From: SURF-21 sp964529285
Lineage (GTDB): Bacteria; Actinomycetota; Geothermincolia; Geothermincolales; RBG-13-55-18
DNA length: 64,000 nucleotides
Assembly: GCA_964529285.1 (NCBI GenBank)
Contig: CAZGWK010000011.1
Span: 11,582-75,581 of the forward strand
Direction: 5' to 3'
In this document: positions 26,802-36,046 of the stretch, in pieces
How positions within the stretch are numbered: position 1 is the first letter of the stretch
Layout: every line of letters begins with the position of its first letter
Translations under genes and position numbers: made by a program
Notes under the pieces: model-generated
The model's database searches: none
Seen by the model: only the letters and a program-made list of their open reading frames with translations
What the model was told of the DNA's origin: nothing

Positions 26802-29783
26802 ATGCTGAGGACTTCAGTCCAGACAGTCATAAACATCGTGGTCATCGTCCTGGTCGTCGGGGCGCTGGCGCTGGGCGCCGTAGCTTTTATACCTTCTTCC
26901 AACCCCATCGGCCCCGTTCTGGGTAAGATCGTGAGTTCCGGGGGCATACTCTCCGGCCTCATCGAGAACCTGGAGCCGGCCAGACTGGCCGAGGCCATGC
27001 GCAACAATCCCGAGATGATGGGGGACCTTATCGTCGCCTTGGGAGATGACGGCGCGAAACAGGTAGCGCAGGCGGTAAACGACAACCCCGAGTTCATAGC
27101 GGTGCTGGTGGCCGAGCTCGATCCCGCAACCCTGGCCTATGCGCTCAACGACCCCGCCTCGGCGGATTTCACCACGGAGCTCCTGGAATACCTGGACCCC
27201 GAGGCCATCGCGGTCATCGTGAACGAGAGCGGCCCTTTCGTGGCCGACCTGCTGGGTTACCTGGACGCAAAGGTGATAGCGGACGCCGTGAACGCCAACG
27301 GCGAGTTCGTGACCGCCGCCATGGCCGCCACGGACCCCGCCGTTATGGCGGGCGCGGTCAACGCCAACGGCGCCTTCGTCACCGCCCTCATCGGGTTCCT
27401 GGACCCCGTGGTCCTGTCCTCGGCCATTAACGGCAATCCATCCCTGGTCGGTGACCTGCTGGGTTACCTGGACACGGCGGTGGTGGCGGGCGTGGTCAAC
27501 GCCAACGGTCCATTCGTCAGCCGCATCATGCGCTACCTCGACCCCGCGGTTCTGACGGCGGGGATGAACGCGCACCCGACTTTCCTGTCCCGCATGATGG
27601 GTTATCTCAACCCGGCGGTTATCGCCGGGGTGCTCAACGCCAATTCCGGCTCTACCGCGGACCTGGTGGGCAACCTCTCAGACGAGCTGCTCTCCAACGT
27701 ACTTGCCCTTACCGCGCACGACCCGTCCTGGATCAACGGGCTCCTGGACCGGCTCGACCCCGCTGTGGTCGTGGCCATGATGAACAACTCATCGCCCTTC
27801 ACCTCCGGGCTTATCAACGCACTGGATCCCGCCTGGGCGGCGGGGATCGCAAACGCGAATCCGGACCTGATATTCCAGGTGATGGACAACATCTCACCCG
27901 ACCTGGTGGCCACCATGCTCAACAACGAAAGCATGGTAACCCGCGTGCTTCCCCTGATAGACACCGCCGCCCTGGGGGCGGCCCTGGGAGAGAACACGGA
28001 CCTGGTCACCCGGCTGCTGCCGCTGCTCGACCCGGCCATTGCGGAGATAACCAACCAGGCCCTGGAGGGCAACCCCGAGCTCGCCAAGGCCATGCTGGCC
28101 AACCTGGACGGGGCGCAGATCGCCTCGGCCCTGGCCCAGGCGCCCTCCTTCATCGACGGCCTGGTGCGGGGGCTCTCCCCCGGTTTCGTGGCCGCGGCGC
28201 TTCGGGGCTCTGACGATAACCCCCAACTTCTCATCAATCTCACCAACAGCCTGGACGCATCGGCGGTTTCCCAGGCCCTGGACCTCTCGGGCAGTTTCAT
28301 GCCGACGCTGCTGGCCATGCTTCCCAACAACGTAGCGGCCGCGGCGGCCCAGGCCCTCAACGCCAACCCGGCCATGCTGGACACGGTGCTCTCCACCGCG
28401 GACCCGGTGGTGCTCGCGGGCATCCTCAATTCCGGGGCGGCGGACGCGCTCATAGCGGGGCTCATCCCTCTCCTGGACGAGGGAGCCGCCCAGGCCATAG
28501 CGAACGGCGTGAACGCCGACGCGGCGCAGGCGCCGGCGCAGTCCATGATACGCTCGCTCATCATCGCTTCCGACGCGGACGTGATAGCCGGTGCCATCAA
28601 CTCCAACCCGGAGTTCGTGGCGGGGATGCTCGAGAACTTGAACGATGACGCTGCCGCGGCGATAGCGGACGGCATGAACGCCAACCCCGCCACCGCGACG
28701 ACAGTTGCCCGCTATCTGAACGGGACCACCAGCCGCAGGATAGCGGAAGCCCTCAACGCCAACACCGCCATCATCCGGCCGTTGATACAGAACCTCTCCC
28801 CGCAGGTGGGCAGGGCCATCGCCGAGGGCCTCAACCAGAACACCACCGATATGACAGACCAGCTGCTGGCCACCCTCTCCGAGGACGTGGGCATCGCGCT
28901 GGCTGAAGGCCTCGAACTCAATCCAGACCTCGTCACCAACCTCCTGCCGCGACTGGACGAAAACACCGCGCACGAGGTGGCCATGGGCCTGAACGAGAAC
29001 GCCGCGCCCGGCGGCGGCGGTTTTCTGCAGGCAATGGTGGAGGCGACGGACCCCGTTCTGGCCCAGGTAATTACGGACGTGCTCAACACACCGCCCTACA
29101 ACATGGACGCCTTTATCTCCACGCTGATACAGAACCTCGATGACAATACCGCGATTGCCGTTGCAGATGGCCTGGCTGCCAACCCGGCGCTGGTCGAGCA
29201 CCTGCTCAACCACCTGGACGGGGCGGTCATGGCCCAGGGGCTCAACGACAACGAGGCCTGGCTGACCGCCCTGGTGGAGGCGCTGGACGCGGACGCCCTG
29301 GCGGACGCGCTGAACGCCGCTCTGGGCACGGCCGGCGGGCAGGCTTTCGTAAGCGACCTGCTCGCGAACCTCGATGGCGAGGTGGTCGCCTATGCCTTGA
29401 ACAACAATCCCGGGCTGACCAGGGAACTTTTAAATGCGGGAGGTAGTATAGGGCTGGGCACGACCCTGCATGACCTTCTGGCGGATGCCAACGCTGGAGC
29501 CTCGGGAGCTTTTCTAACCGACCTCATCCGGGGTCTGGACGCTTCAGTGATGGCAAACGTTCTCAACAACGCTTTCAGCGGCGCCACCCTGACCCCGGAG
29601 GAGAAAGCCAGGCTGCCTTTCCAGTCGGCGGACGGCACGGGGTACACATTTCTCCACGTCACCTGGTTTTATGTATATCTGAAGGCAGCGACGTTTCTCG
29701 GGCTGCAGCAGGGATGGGCCTGGTCGCAGATCGAAGGCGGCGAGCCGTACAACTGGACCGGCCCCGCCGTTATTCCGCCATAA
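26802..29783 (+). CDS. Giant membrane-anchored helical-repeat (solenoid) protein, paralog 1
   Basis: The 993-residue protein is not recognised. A short N terminus and one membrane segment (about 9-30, VINIVVIVLVVGALALGAVA) are followed by about 34 repeats of 23-28 residues, roughly N-x-N-P/G-x-F-V-x-x-L-L-x-x-L-D-P-x-V-V-A-x-A-V (for example NANGPFVSRIMRYLDPAVL). Each looks like two short helices, so the whole is a predicted alpha-solenoid, probably outside the membrane with the N terminus inside. Cys is essentially absent. The tail turns aromatic (TWFYVYLKAATFLGL). First of three tandem paralogs with almost equal length; 20 nt to the next. No enzymatic motif seen. Confidence 0.85.
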   Translation: MLRTSVQTVINIVVIVLVVGALALGAVAFIPSSNPIGPVLGKIVSSGGILSGLIENLEPARLAEAMRNNPEMMGDLIVALGDDGAKQVAQAVNDNPEFIAVLVAELDPATLAYALNDPASADFTTELLEYLDPEAIAVIVNESGPFVADLLGYLDAKVIADAVNANGEFVTAAMAATDPAVMAGAVNANGAFVTALIGFLDPVVLSSAINGNPSLVGDLLGYLDTAVVAGVVNANGPFVSRIMRYLDPAVLTAGMNAHPTFLSRMMGYLNPAVIAGVLNANSGSTADLVGNLSDELLSNVLALTAHDPSWINGLLDRLDPAVVVAMMNNSSPFTSGLINALDPAWAAGIANANPDLIFQVMDNISPDLVATMLNNESMVTRVLPLIDTAALGAALGENTDLVTRLLPLLDPAIAEITNQALEGNPELAKAMLANLDGAQIASALAQAPSFIDGLVRGLSPGFVAAALRGSDDNPQLLINLTNSLDASAVSQALDLSGSFMPTLLAMLPNNVAAAAAQALNANPAMLDTVLSTADPVVLAGILNSGAADALIAGLIPLLDEGAAQAIANGVNADAAQAPAQSMIRSLIIASDADVIAGAINSNPEFVAGMLENLNDDAAAAIADGMNANPATATTVARYLNGTTSRRIAEALNANTAIIRPLIQNLSPQVGRAIAEGLNQNTTDMTDQLLATLSEDVGIALAEGLELNPDLVTNLLPRLDENTAHEVAMGLNENAAPGGGGFLQAMVEATDPVLAQVITDVLNTPPYNMDAFISTLIQNLDDNTAIAVADGLAANPALVEHLLNHLDGAVMAQGLNDNEAWLTALVEALDADALADALNAALGTAGGQAFVSDLLANLDGEVVAYALNNNPGLTRELLNAGGSIGLGTTLHDLLADANAGASGAFLTDLIRGLDASVMANVLNNAFSGATLTPEEKARLPFQSADGTGYTFLHVTWFYVYLKAATFLGLQQGWAWSQIEGGEPYNWTGPAVIPP

Positions 29784-29803
29784 AGATGTGATAGGAAGTC
29801 AAG

Positions 29804-32797
29804 ATGCTTGTACGTAAACCGGTACAGATCATAGTCAACCTGGTGGTCATCGGGCTCCTGGTAGCCCTGATCGCCGGCGGCGCGGTCATGCTCCTTCCGG
29901 TCAAGGGCACCGTCGGCACCGTCCTGGGCAAGATGTCCTCCCAGCGCCGTACCCTGGCTGGCATCATAGAAGGCCTGGACCCCGTGCAGGTGGCCAGGGC
30001 ACTCAATGAGAACCCCGAGTTCCTCGCGGCCCTCCTCGAAGAGCTGGAGCATCCGGAAAACCAGGAGGCTACGGCGCAGGCGATAAACGACAACCCCGAC
30101 TTCCTGATCGTGCTGGTGGCCAACCTCAACCCCCAGCCTGTCGCCGAAGCCATCAACGAGAACGGGGAGCTCATCGCCGAAATGCTGCCGCTCCTGGACA
30201 CCGAGGTGCTTGCGGAAACGGTGAATGCCAGCTCGGACTTCACCGCTGCTCTCCTGCCGGAACTTGACCCCGAGGTGATCGCGGGCATCGTCAACGTGAA
30301 CGGGCCTTTCCTCGCCGAGCTGGTCTCCTGGCTGGACCCGGTTGTCCTCGCGGCCGCAATGAACGCCAACCCGGGACTGAGCGCGGAGCTGCTCAAGTTC
30401 CTGGATGCTGCCGTGATCGCAGCAGCGGTGAACGCCAACGGCGGGTGGCTTTCTACTTTGCTGGCGCTCCTCGATCCCGCGCCTACGGCCCAGGCCTTGA
30501 ACGCGAACCCCGCGTTCATCTCGGGACTGCTGCGGGGCTTAAACGCAAGAGTACTGGCCTCCGCCCTCAACGCCAACGGGGCGTTTCTGGCCGGTATGAC
30601 CCGCTATATGAACCCTGACATCATCGTCAGGGCCTTGAACGAAAACAAGTCTTTCATCATCGGCGTGGTGGACCGCATGGATCCGCGGGCTTCGGCGGAG
30701 ATAGCATCCGACCAGGTGGTGCTCACCCGCATCCTGGGACTCCTCAACCCGGCACCCATCGCGGGAGCGCTCAACGGCAACGCCGCGTTCGTCAAGACGG
30801 TCATGAACGGTCTCGACCCCCAGGGGCTGGCCGCTTCCCTGAACGGCACCGGCGACGCCGTGGCGGGCATAGTATCCTACCTCAGGGACGATTACATCCA
30901 GTACCTGGCCGGCAACGAGGATTTCCTCAACGATGTCCTGGGACTGATCGACCAGTCGGTGCTGGCAGGGGCCCTGAACGCGAATTCCGCCTTTATCACT
31001 TCTCTTATCCAGAACCTGCCACCCTCCCTGGGGAGGGCGGCTGCGGAGGGGCTCAACCTCTCGCCGGCCTTCATCGACCGCATGATCGCCAGCTCCAACC
31101 CGGCGTTCCTCGCGGGCATACTCGAGAGTGCCGGGCCTTTCGTATCCGCGCTCGTAGCAAACCTCGACCCGGTGGTGGCCCGGGCGGCCGCCTCGGGAGT
31201 GAACGGCAATCCGGCCCTGATAAACGCCGCCCTGGACAACCTGAACGTGGACACCCTCGTCTATATACTGGAGCAGACGACGGGCTTCTCGGAGGAGCTG
31301 TCGGCACACCTCTCTCCCCTGGCGGCTGCGGGCGTTGCCATAGGGCTCAACAACAACGGGGACTTTCTCTCTACCCTGATAGGCAACCTCAGCGCGCACG
31401 GGTTGGCCTTGCTGCTCTCGGCGCATCCCGAGACCACGCGCCAGCTCTCGGCCCATCTCAACGCACACTTCGCGCAAGCGGTGGCGGTGGGCCTCAACGC
31501 GGGGGGTAACTTCCTCACCCAGCTCATATCGTACCTGGACCCCGCGGTTATCGCCGACGCACTGGATGAGAACCCGGCACTTACGCGCGACCTCATCGCC
31601 GGTCTCGACGGAGACCTGGGCGAGGCGGCTGCCGGAGCGATAAACAACAAGCCCGATTTCCTGGTGGAACTACTGGCCAATCTGGATTCCACGACTGGCG
31701 AGGCCATGGCCCTGGGTACCAACATGAACACGTCGGGTTTCCTGGAGAACATGCTCCGTTACCTGAACAATAACACGGCACGGGTGGTAGGGGAGGCGTT
31801 GGGCTACGCGAACCCGAACTTCCTGCCGGAGCTGGTGGGCAACCTCTCCGCCGACACCGCCGTGCGCATGGCCGAGGCCCAGAACGACAACCCCGACCTC
31901 ATGCGCGTGCTCATGGAGAACATGTCGCCGGCCACGGCCGGCGCAATGGCCGAGGGCCTCAACGCCAGCGCTGCGCAGAACCCCGGATTCCTGACCAACC
32001 TGCTCATCAACCTGGACGGCGAGACGGGCGCGGCCGTGGCCAGGGGCCTCAACGCCCTGGCGGTCGGCGAGGGCTCCTCCGACTTCTTCCAGGTGCTGGA
32101 CATCACGCTCAAGGGCACCCAGCAGCACACCCTGGCTGCGATCACCGGGGCCCTGGATACGCAAGCGGGTAGGGATTTCCTGGACGCGCTGCTCGCCAAC
32201 CTCGATACGGCGGCACTGGCCGGCGGGATCAATGCCGGCCTGGACGCAGCTCCTTCCTTTTTCCTGCGCAACAACCTGGCCGCCACCGACGCGGACATGA
32301 TGGCACGCATCACGGGCGGCCCCGGCATGGACCTTGCGGCAGAGCTCCTCGGGGTCAACCCCAACCCGTCGCCGCTCGACGCATCCCTGGTGGCGCAGGC
32401 CCTGAACGGGGGGCTGCAGCCGATGCTGGAAGGGCTGCTGGCGGACTTGAGCGGGGAGGGGACGGCCGCCGAGATGGCGGGCATAGCAGACCTTTCCGCT
32501 ACCCCGGTATACGATCCAGTACTCGGTATCGAAACGCGCGCCCCGGTGGCCCTGGAGCCGGCCTTCAACGTCCTCACCGATATGTTGTCCGATAACGAGG
32601 CTGCAGCCCAGGTCATCGCCGATGCCATCACTAACAGCATAAACGACGACACCGGCAATACCGGATTGCTGCACAGCCTGGGCATCAGGGTTAGATTGAG
32701 GCTATACATGGTCCTGTTTGGTATACCCATCGGGTTGGATGTGGTAGGTAACGGTTACGTGGACGGCGCTTACACCGGGGCCCTGCGGGGGCCTTAG
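29804..32797 (+). CDS. Giant membrane-anchored helical-repeat (solenoid) protein, paralog 2
   Basis: The 997-residue protein has the same plan as its neighbours: basic start MLVRKPVQ, a membrane segment about 10-30 (IIVNLVVIGLLVALIAGGAV), then 23-residue repeats of the NANPGLSAELLKFLDAAVI type. In the second half units are longer, with a GRAAAEGLN/GEAMALGTN pattern. The C-terminal cap is RLRLYMVLFGIPIGLDVVGN, resembling the caps of the other two. AGGA lies upstream of ATG 29804. Gene spacing implies co-transcription. Function unknown; a scaffold or surface binding role would fit but is speculation. Confidence 0.85.
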   Translation: MLVRKPVQIIVNLVVIGLLVALIAGGAVMLLPVKGTVGTVLGKMSSQRRTLAGIIEGLDPVQVARALNENPEFLAALLEELEHPENQEATAQAINDNPDFLIVLVANLNPQPVAEAINENGELIAEMLPLLDTEVLAETVNASSDFTAALLPELDPEVIAGIVNVNGPFLAELVSWLDPVVLAAAMNANPGLSAELLKFLDAAVIAAAVNANGGWLSTLLALLDPAPTAQALNANPAFISGLLRGLNARVLASALNANGAFLAGMTRYMNPDIIVRALNENKSFIIGVVDRMDPRASAEIASDQVVLTRILGLLNPAPIAGALNGNAAFVKTVMNGLDPQGLAASLNGTGDAVAGIVSYLRDDYIQYLAGNEDFLNDVLGLIDQSVLAGALNANSAFITSLIQNLPPSLGRAAAEGLNLSPAFIDRMIASSNPAFLAGILESAGPFVSALVANLDPVVARAAASGVNGNPALINAALDNLNVDTLVYILEQTTGFSEELSAHLSPLAAAGVAIGLNNNGDFLSTLIGNLSAHGLALLLSAHPETTRQLSAHLNAHFAQAVAVGLNAGGNFLTQLISYLDPAVIADALDENPALTRDLIAGLDGDLGEAAAGAINNKPDFLVELLANLDSTTGEAMALGTNMNTSGFLENMLRYLNNNTARVVGEALGYANPNFLPELVGNLSADTAVRMAEAQNDNPDLMRVLMENMSPATAGAMAEGLNASAAQNPGFLTNLLINLDGETGAAVARGLNALAVGEGSSDFFQVLDITLKGTQQHTLAAITGALDTQAGRDFLDALLANLDTAALAGGINAGLDAAPSFFLRNNLAATDADMMARITGGPGMDLAAELLGVNPNPSPLDASLVAQALNGGLQPMLEGLLADLSGEGTAAEMAGIADLSATPVYDPVLGIETRAPVALEPAFNVLTDMLSDNEAAAQVIADAITNSINDDTGNTGLLHSLGIRVRLRLYMVLFGIPIGLDVVGNGYVDGAYTGALRGP

Positions 32798-32825
32798 GAT
32801 CGAAATGGGATAAGAGGGTGCAGAA

Positions 32826-35800
32826 ATGTTTCTGTTGAGAAGACCACTGCAGCTGGTGATAAACATAGCCGTCGTAGCCCTGGTGATCGCCTTCGTGGCT
32901 GCGGGAGCGGTGATGCTCCTGCCGGCGCGCAGCCCGCTGGGGCCGCTGCTGGGCAGCATTGCCTCCGACGTGGATCTGCTTTCCAACATGCTCGAGCACA
33001 CGGCTCCCGAGGCGGTGGCTGATGCTCTAAACGAGAACCCGCAGTTCGTCTCCGAGCTCCTGGCTGCCATGGTGCAGGAAGGGACGGTGCCGGTCATCGC
33101 CGAGGCCATAAACAACAACCCCGACTTCCTGGTTGCGGCCATGCCCTACCTGGATGCCGAGTCCATCGCCTATATCGTCAATAACATCGGGGATTTCGCG
33201 GTCGACCTGGTTGGGTACCTCGATCCGCAGGTCGTCGCCGAGGCGGTCAACGGAAACGGCGAGTTCCTGGCCGAGCTCATCGGCTACCTGGACCCCGTGG
33301 CCCTGAACGCGGGCATCAACGCCAACGGCCAGTTCCTCTCGGATGTCATGTACTATCTGGAGCCGATGGTGATAGCGGGCGTGCTCAACTCAAACGGACC
33401 CTTCCTCACCTCGCTCATGGGGCTGCTGGACCCGGCGGTCACCGGGCAGATAGTCAACGAAAACGGGGGTTTCCTGGCCTCACTGGTATCCTACCTCGAC
33501 CCCGTGGTGGTGGCGGAGGTGGTCAACTCCAACGGCGACATGCTGACGGCTTCGCTCGACTATATCAACCCCGCGGTGATCGCCTCGGTGATCAACCAGA
33601 ACGGCTCTTTCCTGGCCTCGGTGATGGGATACCTGAACCCGGCCGTGCTGGCCGGCTCCCTGAACGCGAACATCGCCACCGTGGTGCAGGTTACCCGCTC
33701 CATAACCCCCGCCTTCGTGGCGGACATCCTCAATAACACGACCATGCTCTCGGCCTCGGCGCCCTTCATGCAGCCCGCACCGGTAGCCGCGGCGCTCATG
33801 GGGGCTACCGATTTTATCAACGACCTTATCTCTTTCCTCGACCCGGACGTGGTGGTCGACCTCATCAACTCCTCCGTCGACCTGGTGGAGAAGACGACCG
33901 ACTACGTGGACCCGGCCTTCGCGGCCGACCTCATCAGCAACCAGGCCATGCTCTCCCGCGTACTGGGGCTGCTGGACGTACAGGTACTGGCCAACGTGGT
34001 AAACGCCAATCCATCCATGACGGAGGACCTCCTGCCGCTGCTCGCTCCCGCGGTGGGAGCCGGCGCGGGCGCGGGGATAGGAGCAAACCCCGCCCTTATC
34101 GTGGAGGCCCTCAACGCTCTCAACCCGGCCATACTCACCAACGCCCTGAACGCCCATCCGGAGATAACCGAGGAGCTGTCGCGCATCATGCCGCCCTCCC
34201 TGGCGCCGTATATAGGCAGGGGTGTAAATGATAACCCCGCATTCCTGGGCGAGCTTCTGAAAAGCCTCAACCCAGCCCCCATCGCGGCGGCGCTTGGTTC
34301 CCACACAGATTTCATCTACGACCTGGTAAGCCAGCTGCCTCCGGGCGTGGTGGCTCCCATGATCGAGGGCTCAAACCGCAATCCCGCTTTCCTGTCCTCG
34401 CTCCTATCCCATCTGGAGTCGGGCCCCATCGCGGGAGCGCTCAATGACAATCCAGCTTTCCTCCAGACCCTGCTCACGGACCTTACCGGAAGCCTGGGGA
34501 CGGCCGCGGCCCAGGGCCTGAACGCGGATTTCCTGGGAGCCCTCATCGGCGCACTGGATCCCGCGGTAATAGCGGGCGCGGTAAACGCCAACCCGGCCTT
34601 CCTGGAGGGCTTCCTGGCCAATGCCAGCTCGCTCACGGCCGAATACCTGGCCCGGGGCATCAACGCCAACGCGGCCTCCCATCCCTTCGGTCAGGACCTG
34701 CTCTCGGTGCTCATAACCAATATCAGCCCGCAGGCGGCCGGGGCCCTCGCGGCCGGCATCAACCAGAACGTGGCGGCCGACCCCACCGATAACCTGCTCA
34801 CGGGGCTTCTCGCCAACACCAACGGCAACGCGGGGGTGGCCATAGCCACCGGGCTCAATAACAAACCTGAATTCGTGCGCGAGCTGGTGGCGAGCATCAC
34901 GCCGCAGACGGCCATCGCGGCCGCCAACGGCGTCAATCTCTCCTGCCAGAGGGCCCAGACCGGAACGGCTGAGCACCCGGCCGAGTATTACCAGTTCCTG
35001 CGCAAGCTCCTGGCCAACCTGGGACCCGCGGTGGCCCAGGCATCGTCCGAGGGCCTGGTCGACAACCCCGACCTGCAGCCGCTGGTAAGCGCGCTCATCA
35101 ACAACCTCAATGCCGGAGCGGTGGCGCCGGTGATCGCCGCCGGCCTGAACGGAAACCCTGCGGTGGGCAACATGATACCGGGACTGCTGGGGAACCTCGA
35201 CACCACCACCGCCCATACCATCGCCCTGGCCCTCAACGCGAATCCCGATATGACCAGCCTGCTGCTGCAGGAGCTCGAGCCGAGCTTCGTGACGGGCGTT
35301 CTCGAGCGCAACCAGGATTTCCTGGTGGGTCTCATCTCCAACCTGGACGGCTCGGTCATCGCAAATGCCATCAACGAGGAATATAATATGCACCCCGCAC
35401 AGTCCCTTATGATGAGGCTGCTCGGCTCACCCGACTTCGACGGGGCCGACCTGGCGGAGCTGCTCAACACGGCGGGATACGACTTCCTGGTGGACCTCAT
35501 CTCCAACCTGGACGGCGAGGTCATCGCTGAGGCGATCAATGCCACCGGCGAGGAGTTCCTCACCAAGCTGGTGGCTTTCCTCGACCCGTATGTGGTCGCG
35601 GCGATAGTAAACGCCGACCGGATGCCGGATTATAATGTCGGCATTCCGGGAGGAGCCGTCAGGGACCTCAACATACATCTCTACGTGTATGCGGCCCTGG
35701 GCCTGCCCATACCCCTGGGGCAGTCGGAGTTCAAGACCTTCTACGCGGACGTATACGACCCGGGCGCCGTGGATGTAAACGACAGGTTCCCGGAGATGCC

Positions 35801-35831
35801 GCCCTATCCCGGACCGGCCCCACCCTGGTGA
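32826..35831 (+). CDS. Giant membrane-anchored helical-repeat (solenoid) protein, paralog 3
   Basis: The 1001-residue protein has basic start MFLLRRPLQ, a membrane segment about 10-30 (LVINIAVVALVIAFVAAGAV), then repeats such as NANGQFLSDVMYYLEPMVI. A repeat-phase break near residue 370 is followed by longer 26-residue units in the second half. The C-terminal cap is DLNIHLYVYAALGLPIPLG, followed by a Pro-rich end (PPYPGPAPPW). Paralogs 1-3 can be aligned along their whole length by eye, so they arose by duplication of the entire gene. The stop codon lies at the top of a 12-bp hairpin that may end the transcript. Confidence 0.85.
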   Translation: MFLLRRPLQLVINIAVVALVIAFVAAGAVMLLPARSPLGPLLGSIASDVDLLSNMLEHTAPEAVADALNENPQFVSELLAAMVQEGTVPVIAEAINNNPDFLVAAMPYLDAESIAYIVNNIGDFAVDLVGYLDPQVVAEAVNGNGEFLAELIGYLDPVALNAGINANGQFLSDVMYYLEPMVIAGVLNSNGPFLTSLMGLLDPAVTGQIVNENGGFLASLVSYLDPVVVAEVVNSNGDMLTASLDYINPAVIASVINQNGSFLASVMGYLNPAVLAGSLNANIATVVQVTRSITPAFVADILNNTTMLSASAPFMQPAPVAAALMGATDFINDLISFLDPDVVVDLINSSVDLVEKTTDYVDPAFAADLISNQAMLSRVLGLLDVQVLANVVNANPSMTEDLLPLLAPAVGAGAGAGIGANPALIVEALNALNPAILTNALNAHPEITEELSRIMPPSLAPYIGRGVNDNPAFLGELLKSLNPAPIAAALGSHTDFIYDLVSQLPPGVVAPMIEGSNRNPAFLSSLLSHLESGPIAGALNDNPAFLQTLLTDLTGSLGTAAAQGLNADFLGALIGALDPAVIAGAVNANPAFLEGFLANASSLTAEYLARGINANAASHPFGQDLLSVLITNISPQAAGALAAGINQNVAADPTDNLLTGLLANTNGNAGVAIATGLNNKPEFVRELVASITPQTAIAAANGVNLSCQRAQTGTAEHPAEYYQFLRKLLANLGPAVAQASSEGLVDNPDLQPLVSALINNLNAGAVAPVIAAGLNGNPAVGNMIPGLLGNLDTTTAHTIALALNANPDMTSLLLQELEPSFVTGVLERNQDFLVGLISNLDGSVIANAINEEYNMHPAQSLMMRLLGSPDFDGADLAELLNTAGYDFLVDLISNLDGEVIAEAINATGEEFLTKLVAFLDPYVVAAIVNADRMPDYNVGIPGGAVRDLNIHLYVYAALGLPIPLGQSEFKTFYADVYDPGAVDVNDRFPEMPPYPGPAPPW

Positions 35832-35847
35832 GATAACCAGGGTGGGG
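35818..35847 (+). terminator. Perfect 12-bp hairpin at the end of the solenoid cluster
   Basis: CCCCACCCTGGT (35818-35829), loop GAGATA and ACCAGGGTGGGG (35836-35847) are perfectly complementary. The TGA of paralog 3 runs from the last base of the left arm into the loop. The sequence after it is ATTACAG, not a T run, so it may be a terminator of the U-tract-poor type or an mRNA-stabilising structure. Confidence 0.6.
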
Positions 35848-35983
35848 ATTACAGCCGCTTGACACGATCTGCGGTATATACGTCATATATTCGGGATACG
35901 TTCGTGCAGAATCTCGCGCTCATAGCCCCATCGATTGCTACGTTATCGGGTGGAACCGATTCTTCGCATGACGGAACCAGCCA

Positions 35984-36012
35984 TTGACAGCAGGATGAGG
36001 GGTGCTTATAAT
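35984..36012 (+). promoter_or_regulatory. Perfect-consensus sigma-70 promoter of the ABC exporter
   Basis: TTGACA (35984-35989), exactly 17 nt, then TATAAT (36007-36012). All twelve consensus bases are present. The expected start is near 36019, 28 nt before the ATPase gene. Confidence 0.88.
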
Positions 36013-36024
36013 CCAAAACGATTG

Positions 36025-36037
36025 TTAGCAATGCTAA
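36025..36037. promoter_or_regulatory. Palindromic operator-like site between promoter and ABC ATPase gene
   Basis: TTAGCA-A-TGCTAA is a perfect 6+1+6 palindrome located just after the predicted transcription start and 10 nt before the ATG. A repressor bound here would block the consensus promoter. No regulator gene lies next to it, so the cognate protein is unknown. Confidence 0.5.
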
Positions 36038-36046
36038 AGGTTTGAG

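Noticed and set aside
26814..35678. Many long antisense open frames opposite the solenoid genes
   Set aside because: They mirror the repetitive GC-rich coding strand and have no starts with ribosome sites or recognisable domains; they are by-products of repeat codon usage.
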